This document shows, piece by piece, positions 16,994 through 24,496 of a stretch of 64,000 bases of DNA; positions within the stretch are counted from its first letter, which is position 1, and the number at the start of each line of letters is the position of its first letter. Made by a program: the position numbers and the translations under genes. This DNA comes from Streptomyces camelliae. Its GTDB lineage: Bacteria; Actinomycetota; Actinomycetes; Streptomycetales; Streptomycetaceae. The stretch covers positions 5,952,001 to 6,016,000 of the forward strand of contig NZ_CP115300.1 of NCBI RefSeq assembly GCF_027625935.1, written 5' to 3'. Under the pieces are notes generated by a model. It was not told the DNA's origin, made no database searches, and saw only the letters and a list, made by a program, of their open reading frames with translations.

Positions 16994-17284
16994 ATGAAGT
17001 CCCTGAAGGCTGCCGCTGTCGTTGCCGGTTCCGTGGCCCTCGCGGGCGTCGCCGCGCCCGCGTTCGCCTACAACGCCGCCGACGTGACGCCCACCAGCCT
17101 CAACGGCGCCGTCAACCAGCTCACCAAGGCTCCGCTCACCCTCGACGACGCGATGCCGCTGCAGCACCAGTCGGACGCGCTCAACACCGAGAACAAGCAC
17201 TCCGTGCTCAACACGGTCAAGCGCGTGACCGGCGCGGTGAACCAGCACAACCCGCTGCTCGGCGGACTGCCCCTGCAGAGCTGA
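16994..17284 (+). CDS. Small secreted protein, unknown function
   Basis: This 96-residue protein has a signal peptide (LKAAAVVAGSVALAGVAAPAFA) and a mature part of about 73 residues that is hydrophilic and rich in asparagine, leucine and threonine (TSLNGAVNQLTKAPLTLDD). It has no cysteine. The ATG lies 6 bases after a GAAAGGAA ribosome-binding site. Position within a group of secreted surface proteins, followed by its own terminator, suggests an independent highly expressed transcript. It is not a rodlin or chaplin by sequence. No function is proposed. Confidence 0.75.
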   Translation: MKSLKAAAVVAGSVALAGVAAPAFAYNAADVTPTSLNGAVNQLTKAPLTLDDAMPLQHQSDALNTENKHSVLNTVKRVTGAVNQHNPLLGGLPLQS

Positions 17285-17312
17285 CACCCCGTTCGCCCCC
17301 GCGCGCGACGTT

Positions 17313-17350
17313 CCGGCCCCGCTTCCCTCGTTCGTGTGGAGCGGGGCCGG
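17313..17350 (+). terminator. Terminator hairpin
   Basis: CCGGCCCCGCT (17313-17323) pairs perfectly with AGCGGGGCCGG (17340-17350). There is no T-run, as is common in Streptomyces. Confidence 0.75.
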
Positions 17351-17413
17351 GCACTGGTCCGGAAGGGTGAGAAGCCGCCCGGTGGCGCGCGGACGCGTCG
17401 ATAAGGTCGCGCG

Positions 17414-17905
17414 GTGACCTCAACCTCAAGCGACCTCCGCCCGGCCGACCTCGGCACGCTCGTCCTCCTGGCCTGGAGCGGCGAGGCCCCCGACGGCGCC
17501 GACATGCCCTACCTGCTGGCCTACTCCCTCGGTGACGCCGAGGGCGGCCCGCAGACCACCGCGGCCGCCGTCGAGAAGCTGCTGACCAGCAACGGGCTGC
17601 CGGTCGGCGGCGACCTGGTCGACGGCAACGGCCGGCCCAGCCTCCCCGTCAGCCTGCTGGTCGAGGCCGGCCAGGCCGTCGTACGGATGCCGCAGCTGGT
17701 CGCCCAGGCCGACGCGCCCGAGGAGTGGCTCGCCGCCATCGCCGAGCGCGGCTACGCCTACCTCGTGTTCACGACCCGCGCCTGGCCCGAGGGCGAGCCC
17801 GGCAAGACCGTCGAGCCGGCCGACCTGGCCGCCTTCGCCGGTGCCGACGAGACCCTGAAGGCCGCCGCGCACGTCGTCCTGCCGGCTGGCAGCGTGCGCC
17901 GCTGA
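17414..17905 (+). CDS. DUF5949-like conserved Streptomyces protein
   Basis: This 163-residue soluble protein starts at a GTG. The sequence is well formed (GTLVLLAWSGEAPDGADMPY; LPVSLLVEAGQAVVRMPQLV; YAYLVFTTRAWPEG) and resembles, from memory, a small Streptomyces family annotated as DUF5949. It has no signal peptide and no catalytic motif that I recognise. Its stop overlaps the VKOR start by one base (TGATG), so the two are translated together, but a functional link is not known. Confidence 0.7.
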   Translation: MTSTSSDLRPADLGTLVLLAWSGEAPDGADMPYLLAYSLGDAEGGPQTTAAAVEKLLTSNGLPVGGDLVDGNGRPSLPVSLLVEAGQAVVRMPQLVAQADAPEEWLAAIAERGYAYLVFTTRAWPEGEPGKTVEPADLAAFAGADETLKAAAHVVLPAGSVRR

Positions 17906-18489
17906 TGGTCAGGGCCCTGGCCGGCGGCCGGGGGTTCGGGCTGCTGCTGGTGCTCACCGGGGCGGCCGGCCTGCTCGCCTCCTGGGTCATCACCCTCGAC
18001 GAGTTCAAGCTGCTGAAGAACCCGAACTTCGTCCCCGGGTGCAGCCTGAACCCGGTGGTGTCCTGCGGCAGCGTGATGAAGAGCGCCCAGGCCTCGGTGT
18101 TCGGGTTCCCCAATCCGATGCTGGGTCTGGTGACCTACGGCGTCGTCGTGTGCGTCGGCATGAGCCTGCTGGCCGGGGCCCGCTTCCCCGGCTGGTACTG
18201 GCTGCTGTTCGAGGCCGGCTGCCTGTTCGGCGTCGGGTTCGTCTCCTGGCTGCAGTTCGAGTCCCTGTACCGGATCAACGCGCTGTGCCTGTGGTGCTGT
18301 CTCGCATGGGTCGCCACGATCCTGATGTTCTGGTACGCCACCTCGCTGATCGTCAGAACCGGTTACGTGCCCGCGCCCGGCTGGCTGAAGCGCTTCTTCG
18401 CCGAGTTCACCTGGGTGCTCCCGGTGGTGCACATCGGCGTGATCGGCATGCTCGTCCTGACCCGCTGGTGGGACTTCTGGACCAGCTGA
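17905..18489 (+). CDS. Vitamin K epoxide reductase (VKOR) family membrane protein
   Basis: The protein has 194 residues with four to five hydrophobic segments. The loop cysteines are in VPGCSLNPVVSCGSVM and the redox CXXC is in NALCLWCCLAW, the arrangement of bacterial VKOR. In bacteria without DsbB these proteins reoxidise a DsbA-like thiol oxidase using quinone, which drives disulphide formation in exported proteins. That fits neighbours that need disulphides, such as chaplins. No DsbA-like partner is fused or adjacent here. Confidence 0.9.
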   Translation: MVRALAGGRGFGLLLVLTGAAGLLASWVITLDEFKLLKNPNFVPGCSLNPVVSCGSVMKSAQASVFGFPNPMLGLVTYGVVVCVGMSLLAGARFPGWYWLLFEAGCLFGVGFVSWLQFESLYRINALCLWCCLAWVATILMFWYATSLIVRTGYVPAPGWLKRFFAEFTWVLPVVHIGVIGMLVLTRWWDFWTS

Positions 18490-18519
18490 AGAGACCAGCT
18501 GAAGAGACCAGCTGAAGAG
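18481..18519 (+). repeat. Three perfect 13-bp tandem copies at the end of the VKOR gene
   Basis: ACCAGCTGAAGAG occurs three times with no spacer. The first copy contains the VKOR stop codon, and each copy contains TGA in the same position, so expansion would not extend the protein. Confidence 0.95.
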
Positions 18520-18631
18520 TGACGAGCCGACAATTACGGCAGCCGGGGGAATTGTGCAGTGAAGCGGTTTTCCGGCTCGTTACGCGGTACGGACGTCGAA
18601 CTCCCGCATCCTGAAAGGGACCGTACCTGAC

Positions 18632-19147
18632 ATGAAGTCGACCACCCGAGGAACCCTTGCCGCCGTCATCACGGGCGTCGCGGCCGCCGTGGGGGCAGCG
18701 GCCACCCCCGCCGCCGCGGTCGGCGCGGTCCCCATTCCCGTGCCGCTGGAGGGCGTCTCCGAGTCCCTCGGCATGGAGGTGCCGAAGGCCGGTCTGGAGC
18801 TGCCCCTGCTGACGCCGGGCACCCCCGACGGGCCCCGCTACGCCACCGGCCGCCTGCTGCCCGACCGCACCCTGCCCCAGCTGCCGGTGACGGGTGCCCT
18901 TCCCGGTGCCGACCTGCGTGCCCCGCTCCCGCGGCTCCTGGGCGACCAGTTCGACCACGTGGGCGTCGACGCCCCGGCCTCCGACCTGCGCACCCTGGGC
19001 CCCGGCCTGAACGTGGACGCCCCCCTGACCCAGCCCGACCCCGACAACTTCGGCCTCCCGGACCTGAAGCTCCCCGAGGCGGGCGTCCTGGCCCCGGTGC
19101 TCCAGACGGCGGCGGGCGGGGACCTGTCCAGCGGGCCCGGTCTGTAG
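18632..19147 (+). CDS. Small secreted proline/leucine-rich protein, unknown function
   Basis: The protein has 171 residues with a signal peptide (TLAAVITGVAAAVGAAATPAAA). The mature part has regularly spaced proline-leucine motifs (PIPVPLEG, LELPLLTPG, LPVTGALPG, APLPRLLG) and no cysteine, so it is likely extended rather than globular. It lies between VKOR and the melC operon, with a 142-base leader after the 13-bp repeats. It belongs with the secreted proteins of this surface region; no function is recognised. Confidence 0.72.
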   Translation: MKSTTRGTLAAVITGVAAAVGAAATPAAAVGAVPIPVPLEGVSESLGMEVPKAGLELPLLTPGTPDGPRYATGRLLPDRTLPQLPVTGALPGADLRAPLPRLLGDQFDHVGVDAPASDLRTLGPGLNVDAPLTQPDPDNFGLPDLKLPEAGVLAPVLQTAAGGDLSSGPGL

Positions 19148-19266
19148 AACCGCATCTCACCTTTCCCCACCGGATGGCTCTGCCGCGGTGACCCTCGGCG
19201 GGTTCTTCCGGTTAGCCGGTACGGGCGCCCGGTCGTGGGCGTCCGGACCGGTGGGAGGAGTGCGCG

Positions 19267-19767
19267 ATGGTCGTCGGTGTCGACGCGGTGGCGGCGGGTG
19301 CGAGGCGGCAGGGGAGAGCGGGGGCGGCGGGGGCGTCACGGAGAGAGGCGGGGCGGGGGCTGCTGGCCTCCGTCGCCGCGCTGGCGCTGGCCCCGGTCGC
19401 CGCCGCCTCACGGTCCGACCCGCCGGCACAGGCCCAGGGCGGCGGCTCCTTCGACGAGACCCACCGGGGCCGCCGCATCCAGGGTGCGCTGGTGCCCGTC
19501 GCGGGGCGCGGGGCGGCCGAGGGCGACTGGCGGATCACCGTCGACGGACGTCCGCTGCACCTGATGCGGCGGGCCGACGGCACCTGGCTGAGCATGGTCG
19601 ACCACTACACGTCGTACCGCACACCGCTGGAGGCGACCCGGGCCGCCGTGGACGAGATGGGGCCCGGGCAGAGGCTGCGTGAGCCGGCGTCGGCGCCGAT
19701 GGCCGGGGCGCACCAGGGGCATCGGACGGGGTGTCGGATGGGGGGTTCCGATGGCGTACGTGCGTAA
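19267..19767 (+). CDS. melC1: Tyrosinase cofactor/caddie protein MelC1
   Basis: The protein has 166 residues with GGGAGGAG 6 bases upstream of the ATG. The N-terminus carries a twin-arginine-type signal (SRREAGRGLLASVAALAL), as expected for the Tat-exported MelC1-MelC2 complex. The mature domain shows SFDETHRGRRIQG, then VDGRPLHLMRRADGTWLSMV and DHYTSYRTPLEATRAAVDE, the conserved MelC1 core containing the histidines and the tyrosine that insert into the tyrosinase pocket. MelC1 binds apo-tyrosinase, delivers copper and carries it through Tat. The last 17 bases overlap melC2. The C-terminal tail after about residue 140 is longer than usual in my recollection. Confidence 0.93.
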   Translation: MVVGVDAVAAGARRQGRAGAAGASRREAGRGLLASVAALALAPVAAASRSDPPAQAQGGGSFDETHRGRRIQGALVPVAGRGAAEGDWRITVDGRPLHLMRRADGTWLSMVDHYTSYRTPLEATRAAVDEMGPGQRLREPASAPMAGAHQGHRTGCRMGGSDGVRA

Positions 19768-20617
19768 GGACGTCAGCACGCTGACCGCGAGCGAGCGGCG
19801 CCGGTTCGTGAACGCGCTGCTGGAGCTCAAACGGCGTGGCGAGTACGACGAGTTCGTCCGCATGCACCTCGACTACTACACCCCCGACGGCGAGACCGGC
19901 CTGCGCACCGCGCACATGGCACCGTCGTTCCTGCCCTGGCACCGCCGCTTCGTGCTGGAGCTGGAGGGGGCCCTGCGCCGGGTCGACTCCTCGGTGACGG
20001 TGCCGTACTGGGACTGGACCCGGGACCGTACGACGACCTCCGTGCCCTGGACGCAGGATCTCCTCGGCGGCAACGGGCGGCGCTCCGACCGGCAGGTGAT
20101 GACGGGGCCGTTCGCCTACGCGGCGGGCCACTGGCCCCTCAAGGAGGGCATCACCGACGGCGCGTTCCTCACCCGGGACCTCGGCCGCGCCGCCGCCCCC
20201 ATCCAGCTGCCGACCAGGAGCGACCTGCAGTGGGCGCTGGACGATCCGGTCTACGACGTCCGGCCCTGGGACTCCACGGCCACCCGAGGCTTCCGCAACA
20301 AGCTGGAGGGCTGGGGGAACGGTAGCGGCAGCGCCTCCTGGCGCAACCACAACCGGGTGCACCGCTGGGTCGGCGGGGCGATGCTCGGCGGGGCGTCGGT
20401 CAACGACCCCGTCTTCTGGCTGCATCACGCCTTTCTCGACCTGCAGTGGCAGCGCTGGCAGTGGGCGCACCGCGAGCACCGCTATCTGCCGGCCGAGCAG
20501 CCCGGCGCCGACGACGACCAGCACGACCGGGTCGTCGCCCGCTACGAGAAGCTCCCGCCGTGGGACGAGACCCCGGACCAGCTGGAGGACCTGAGCCGGA
20601 TCTACCGGTACGCCTGA
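19751..20617 (+). CDS. melC2: Tyrosinase MelC2 (melanin synthesis)
   Basis: The protein has 288 residues starting MAYVRKDVSTLT. The type-3 copper centre is complete: CuA histidines in RMHLDYY, TAHMAPSF and PWHRRFVLELE; CuB histidines in HNRVHRWVGG and DPVFWLHHAFLD. It oxidises monophenols and diphenols to quinones, the first step to melanin, and is exported with MelC1. It has no signal peptide of its own. A strong terminator lies 37 bases after the stop. The gene appears intact, so the strain could make melanin. Confidence 0.96.
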   Translation: MAYVRKDVSTLTASERRRFVNALLELKRRGEYDEFVRMHLDYYTPDGETGLRTAHMAPSFLPWHRRFVLELEGALRRVDSSVTVPYWDWTRDRTTTSVPWTQDLLGGNGRRSDRQVMTGPFAYAAGHWPLKEGITDGAFLTRDLGRAAAPIQLPTRSDLQWALDDPVYDVRPWDSTATRGFRNKLEGWGNGSGSASWRNHNRVHRWVGGAMLGGASVNDPVFWLHHAFLDLQWQRWQWAHREHRYLPAEQPGADDDQHDRVVARYEKLPPWDETPDQLEDLSRIYRYA

Positions 20618-20653
20618 CCACCCCGGACATGTGACCACCCCGGACATGGGGAA

Positions 20654-20682
20654 GAGCCCCGGCGCTCGGAGTGCCGGGGCTC
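20654..20682. terminator. Bidirectional terminator between melC2 and the chaplin gene
   Basis: GAGCCCCGGC (20654-20663) pairs perfectly with GCCGGGGCTC (20673-20682), loop of nine. It sits between convergent genes and probably serves both. Confidence 0.85.
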
Positions 20683-20700
20683 TCGCCTGTCACGGTCGGC

Positions 20701-21039
20701 TCAGTGGCCGTAGCCGCCCTCGCCGTGGTCGCCCTCGCCGTGGTCGCCGTAGCCGCCGGGGCCAGGGTTGCCGGGCTTGCCGGGCTTCTCCTCCTCGCCG
20801 CCCTTGTTGACGCAGGTGTTGCCGAAGGCCGGGTTCAGCAGGGCGATGACGTCGACCGTGTTCCCGCACACGTTGACCGGGATGTTCACCGGGACCTGGA
20901 CGGTGTTGCCGGACACGACACCCGGCGAGCCGACGGCCGCACCCTGGGCGCCCGCGTCGGCCAGGGCCAGTCCGGCCCCGCTGACCACCACGGCACCGGT
21001 GCCGAGGGCGACAGCGGCTGCCTTCGCGATGCGAGACAT
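20701..21039 (-). CDS. chpG: Chaplin with an unusual charged C-terminal extension (probable ChpG)
   Basis: The preprotein has 112 residues with AAGGAG just before the ATG. The signal peptide is followed by one chaplin domain (GAAVGSPGVVSGN, PVNVCGNTVDVIALLNPAFG, NTCVN) with both cysteines. Unlike a normal short chaplin, which ends soon after the second cysteine, about 34 more residues follow: a lysine/glutamate/proline-glycine stretch, then GYGDHGEGDHGEGGYGH. There is no LAXTG sortase signal. The extension may change assembly or bind metal through its histidines. The G assignment rests on position next to melC. Confidence 0.85.
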   Translation of the reverse strand: MSRIAKAAAVALGTGAVVVSGAGLALADAGAQGAAVGSPGVVSGNTVQVPVNIPVNVCGNTVDVIALLNPAFGNTCVNKGGEEEKPGKPGNPGPGGYGDHGEGDHGEGGYGH

Positions 21040-21169
21040 CACGTTCTCCTTTTGTTGCTCGGTAAGGGCGGCGGCAGGGAGCCACCGCACTTCCCGTTCA
21101 ACGGCGCCGCGCGGAGCTGGTCACGGTGATCGCCGGGGGATCACCCTTTTCACCCTCCCCGCGACGTCT

Positions 21170-22129
21170 CTAGGGCAGCCGGCGTACCGGCGCACCGGCC
21201 AGGAAGGCCTGGATGTTCTCCACCGCCTGGCCGTAGTACGTCGTGTAGTTGGACCGTGAGACATAGCCGAGGTGGGGCGTGGCGAGCAGGCGGGGCGCGG
21301 TGCGCATCGGGTGGCCGGCGGGCAGCGGCTCGATGTCGAAGACGTCGACGCCGGCGCCCGCGATCCGGCCCTCGTGCAGCGCGGCCAGCAGCGCATCCTG
21401 GTCGACCACCGATGCCCGGGAGGTGTTGACCAGATAGGCGGTCGGCTTCATGAGGGCCAGTTCGGCGGCACCGATGAGGCCGCGCGTGGCGTCCCCGCCG
21501 GGCACCTGCACGGAGACGAAGTCGCTGCCGGCGAGCAACTCCTCTTTGGAGTTGGCCAGTTCGACCCCTTGCCCGGCGGCGCGCTCCTTGGTCAGGCGGG
21601 GGCTCCAGGCGCTGACCCGCATGCCGAAGGCGAGGCCGACCTGGGCCACCCGGCCGCCGATCCGGCCGAGGCCGAGGATGCCGAGCCGGGCGCCGTGCAG
21701 ATCGGCGCCGACGGTGGACTGCCAGGGGCCGCCGGTGCGCAGCGCGGTGTTCTCCTGGACGATCCCGCGGGCCAGCCCGAGGATGAGCGCCCAGGTCAGC
21801 TCGGCGGGCGGGATGCCCGAGCTCTGTGTGCCGCACACGGTGACGCCGTGGCGCTCGGCGGCGGCGTAGTCGATGACGCTGTTGCGCATGCCGGAGGCGA
21901 TGAGCAGCCTGAGCCGGGGCAGGCGGGCGAGCAGGGTGCCGGGGAAGGGGACCCGTTCGCGCAGGGTGACGACGATGTCGTAGCCGCCGAGGGCCTCGGC
22001 GAGGGCGTCCTCGTCGGCGAGGTGCTCGCGCAGCGCGACGACCTCGACCTCGTCCTCGATCACCGACCAGTCCGCCAGTTCGGTGGCCACGCCCTGGAAG
22101 TCGTCCAGTACCGCACAGCGAAGTCGCAC
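21170..22129 (-). CDS. D-2-hydroxyacid dehydrogenase family protein
   Basis: The protein has 319 residues from a GTG with GGGAGA upstream. It has the NAD-binding loop LGILGLGRIGGRVAQ near residue 145 and the three catalytic residues of the family: arginine in NTSRASVVDQ, glutamate in VDVFDIEPLP and histidine in TPHLGYVS. The family reduces 2-ketoacids to D-2-hydroxyacids or the reverse; SerA, PdxB and D-lactate dehydrogenases are relatives. No ACT domain is present. It is a single gene, and the substrate is not predictable. Confidence 0.88.
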   Translation of the reverse strand: MRLRCAVLDDFQGVATELADWSVIEDEVEVVALREHLADEDALAEALGGYDIVVTLRERVPFPGTLLARLPRLRLLIASGMRNSVIDYAAAERHGVTVCGTQSSGIPPAELTWALILGLARGIVQENTALRTGGPWQSTVGADLHGARLGILGLGRIGGRVAQVGLAFGMRVSAWSPRLTKERAAGQGVELANSKEELLAGSDFVSVQVPGGDATRGLIGAAELALMKPTAYLVNTSRASVVDQDALLAALHEGRIAGAGVDVFDIEPLPAGHPMRTAPRLLATPHLGYVSRSNYTTYYGQAVENIQAFLAGAPVRRLP

Positions 22130-22379
22130 GTCGATTCTCCCTTCCCCGTTCGGGGACTCTAACCCGCGGGGCAGGGGCAATGCGGAGGGCGGGTGGGTTC
22201 GTGGGGATGCGGAACGTGCATCCCCATTTCGTTCGTGAGGCGGATCACAAGGCGATATCAAGACGAACTGTGCGGCGCTACCTTAGGGGGTTGCCGCCTC
22301 CGGCCCAGCGATGCGCGGGAATGCGGCGCCATGAAGAAAAATGCCCCGTCTGGGGTGGGGCATCGAGACAGGGGGACCC

Positions 22380-23084
22380 GTGCCTTATCCGGCTGCAGCG
22401 CAGTTTCTGCGCACAGCGATTCCCGACATCGTCCGCTCCTATCAGAGCGCGCTGCGGGCGGTCCGCAGTCCGCTGGCGACGCGCAAGGAGGCGTGGCCGA
22501 AGTGCCGCGACCAGGCGCAGGCGATCGTCGAGGACTGTGTCACGGCGCTGATGGGCGAGCAGCCGTCGCCGCCCGCCGAGGCCCGCAGGTACTCGCATCT
22601 GGTGGGCGTCGACCGGGCCACGCAGGGGATCGCGGTGGCCGAGTCGGTGCGTGCCGTGGACATCCTGTGGAGCGCGATGCAGCCGGCCGTGCGCAGTGCC
22701 GTGAGCTGCGAGGCGGCGGCCCGGCGCACCGCCGCGCTGCTGGTGATCAGCACGGCGTTCCGGGCCAGTTCGGGCAGCCGGCTCTACGCCGGAGCCGTCG
22801 GGTACGACGCCGCGCCGCCCCCGCTGCCCGAGGAGCCGGCGGAGGAGGAGGCCCGCTCCGACGCCTCCGGCGAGACCCCGGTGCAGTCGGCCGCCTGCGC
22901 GGGGCTGTCGCAGCGTGAGAGACAGGTGCTGGAGAGGGTGGCGAGAGCCATGACCAACAGCCAGATCGCCCGTGACCTCGGCATCGAGACGGCGACCGTG
23001 AAGCGGCACCTCAACAACATCTACGCCAAGCTCCAGGCCGAATCCCGGATCGACGCCATCAACAAGGCTTACGGGCGGCGCTGA
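22380..23084 (+). CDS. LuxR-type helix-turn-helix transcriptional regulator
   Basis: The protein has 234 residues from a GTG preceded by GGGGGA; an in-frame ATG lies 39 bases upstream. The C-terminal 60 residues are a GerE/LuxR domain (LSQRERQVLERVARAMTNSQ, then IARDLGIETATVKRHLNN). The N-terminal part is helical (FLRTAIPDIVRSYQSALRAV) and matches no receiver, PAS or AAA domain I can see. A proline/glutamate-rich linker joins the two. It is the nearest regulator to the biosynthetic cluster that starts 267 bases downstream, so it is a candidate activator, but nothing in the sequence proves that. Confidence 0.85.
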   Translation: MPYPAAAQFLRTAIPDIVRSYQSALRAVRSPLATRKEAWPKCRDQAQAIVEDCVTALMGEQPSPPAEARRYSHLVGVDRATQGIAVAESVRAVDILWSAMQPAVRSAVSCEAAARRTAALLVISTAFRASSGSRLYAGAVGYDAAPPPLPEEPAEEEARSDASGETPVQSAACAGLSQRERQVLERVARAMTNSQIARDLGIETATVKRHLNNIYAKLQAESRIDAINKAYGRR

Positions 23085-23137
23085 GACGCTCCGCTCCGAG
23101 GTGTCGTCGGGGTGGCCGGCGGCACCGAGTTCCGGCC

Positions 23138-23206
23138 CGGCTGGGCCCGGGTGCCGTGGTGCGGGTGGGCGCGGCGCCGGGTCCGAGTCGGCTGGGCCCG
23201 GGTGCC
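23138..23206. repeat. 18-bp direct repeats in the 267-base convergent intergenic region
   Basis: CGGCTGGGCCCGGGTGCC occurs at 23138-23155 and 23189-23206, with further GC-rich near-copies around. I see no gene in 23085-23351; it separates the LuxR gene from the convergent UbiA gene. Confidence 0.7.
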
Positions 23207-23351
23207 CGTGGCCGACGGTGGCACCGGGTTCCGAAACGGCCGGGCCCCGGCCGGGCGCGGGGTCATGTCCCTCGCTCCGGCCGGGGCTCCGGCGTGTCCG
23301 GCCCGGCTGACGTCCGTGCCGTCGGTGTGTGCCCGGCTTCGGGTCCGTGGC

Positions 23352-24302
23352 TCACCGCATCGTCGTCGTCGCGTGCAGCACCAGGGCCGCGACCATGACG
23401 AGGTTCGCCGTGTACTGGGTGCGCATGAAGGCGCGGTAGGCGCTGCGGCGCGTGTGCTTGTCCGCGCCCTCGATCCGGGCGGTGCGCACGATCTGCACCA
23501 CCACACAGACGGCTCCGACGGCCACCGGGACCATCGCCGCGAGCGTCAACGGCGCCCAGCGCAGCGCCGCCAGGACCCCGCCCGTACCGACGGCCAGCGC
23601 GCCCGCCGCACCGAGCGCCCGCGCCAGCCAGGCGCCATGGCGTACCGCCACGGTACGGCGCCCGCCGGTGGCGTCCCCGTCGACGTCACTGAGGTCCTTG
23701 ACCACCGATCCCACCAGGGCCATCCAGGCGCTCATGACGGTGGCGAAGACGAGTCCGGCCGTGTCCAGCCCGCCGCCGGCGGTGGCAGCACCGCCCGCGA
23801 ACGAGGTCCAGCCGAGACCGAACACCACGACCGCGCACGCACTGCTCCAGCGCTTCGCGGGAAAAGGCGGCGCCGAATAGATCCAGCCCAGCAAGAGGAA
23901 TGCCGCAGTCCAGATCGTGAGTCCGGGAACGAATTGCGAAAGGAGAAGGGAACCCGCGGTGGCGCCCGCGGTCAGGAAAGCGGCCGTCCTTTCCGGCAGA
24001 TCCCCCCGTGCGATCGGCCGGACGGACCCATTGGCGCGGTCCTCCTTGACGTCCATGACGCCATTGATGAGGTAGGCGGCGACCACGGCCAGCCACCAGG
24101 CGAGAGCGCCGACGACCAACTGCTCCGGGTTCGGCCCGTGTTGACGCGAGGTGAATGCGGTGCCCAATGCGTACCGCAGAAGGAAGACGATCTGAACGGT
24201 CGGGCGCGCCTCCACCAGAGAAAGACGTGCGTAACGAAAGACGAGGCTGGGTCGCGCCTTGGAGATGAGTATTCCGTCGGTTATCTCGGCCACGACGATC
24301 AC
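23352..24302 (-). CDS. UbiA-family prenyltransferase
   Basis: The protein has 316 residues from a GTG at 24302. Both aspartate-rich, magnesium/diphosphate-binding motifs are present: NGVMDVKEDR near residue 80 and KDLSDVDGD near residue 205, with about eight hydrophobic segments. Members transfer a prenyl chain to an aromatic or other acceptor in the membrane (UbiA, MenA, chlorophyll synthase and meroterpenoid enzymes). Transcribed away from the flavoprotein gene with a 16-bp palindrome 34 bases upstream of its start, it is probably co-regulated with the cluster. Its acceptor may be the cluster product. Confidence 0.88.
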   Translation of the reverse strand: MIVVAEITDGILISKARPSLVFRYARLSLVEARPTVQIVFLLRYALGTAFTSRQHGPNPEQLVVGALAWWLAVVAAYLINGVMDVKEDRANGSVRPIARGDLPERTAAFLTAGATAGSLLLSQFVPGLTIWTAAFLLLGWIYSAPPFPAKRWSSACAVVVFGLGWTSFAGGAATAGGGLDTAGLVFATVMSAWMALVGSVVKDLSDVDGDATGGRRTVAVRHGAWLARALGAAGALAVGTGGVLAALRWAPLTLAAMVPVAVGAVCVVVQIVRTARIEGADKHTRRSAYRAFMRTQYTANLVMVAALVLHATTTMR

Positions 24303-24335
24303 GTTACGAGGCTCTCCGGCGCCGGGTGAGGCATC

Positions 24336-24351
24336 TGCACCCTAGGGTGCA
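24336..24351. promoter_or_regulatory. Perfect 16-bp palindrome, operator candidate (copy 1)
   Basis: TGCACCCTAGGGTGCA lies between divergent genes for UbiA and the FAD monooxygenase. The identical 16 bases recur at 26974-26989 between another divergent pair. The perfect symmetry and shared position strongly suggest the binding site of one dimeric regulator. Confidence 0.75.
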
Positions 24352-24496
24352 TCCCCCCGAATTTCCCGCATGGTTCCTTGGTTGCAGTCGCCCCCGTTCC
24401 GGCCGTGCACCGGCCCGGGAAGCCGTCACGATGACCGTCCGAGGCAGGCACCGAAGCCTTGCGCCATTGGACCGACGAAGGTTTGGGAGGTGGGCC

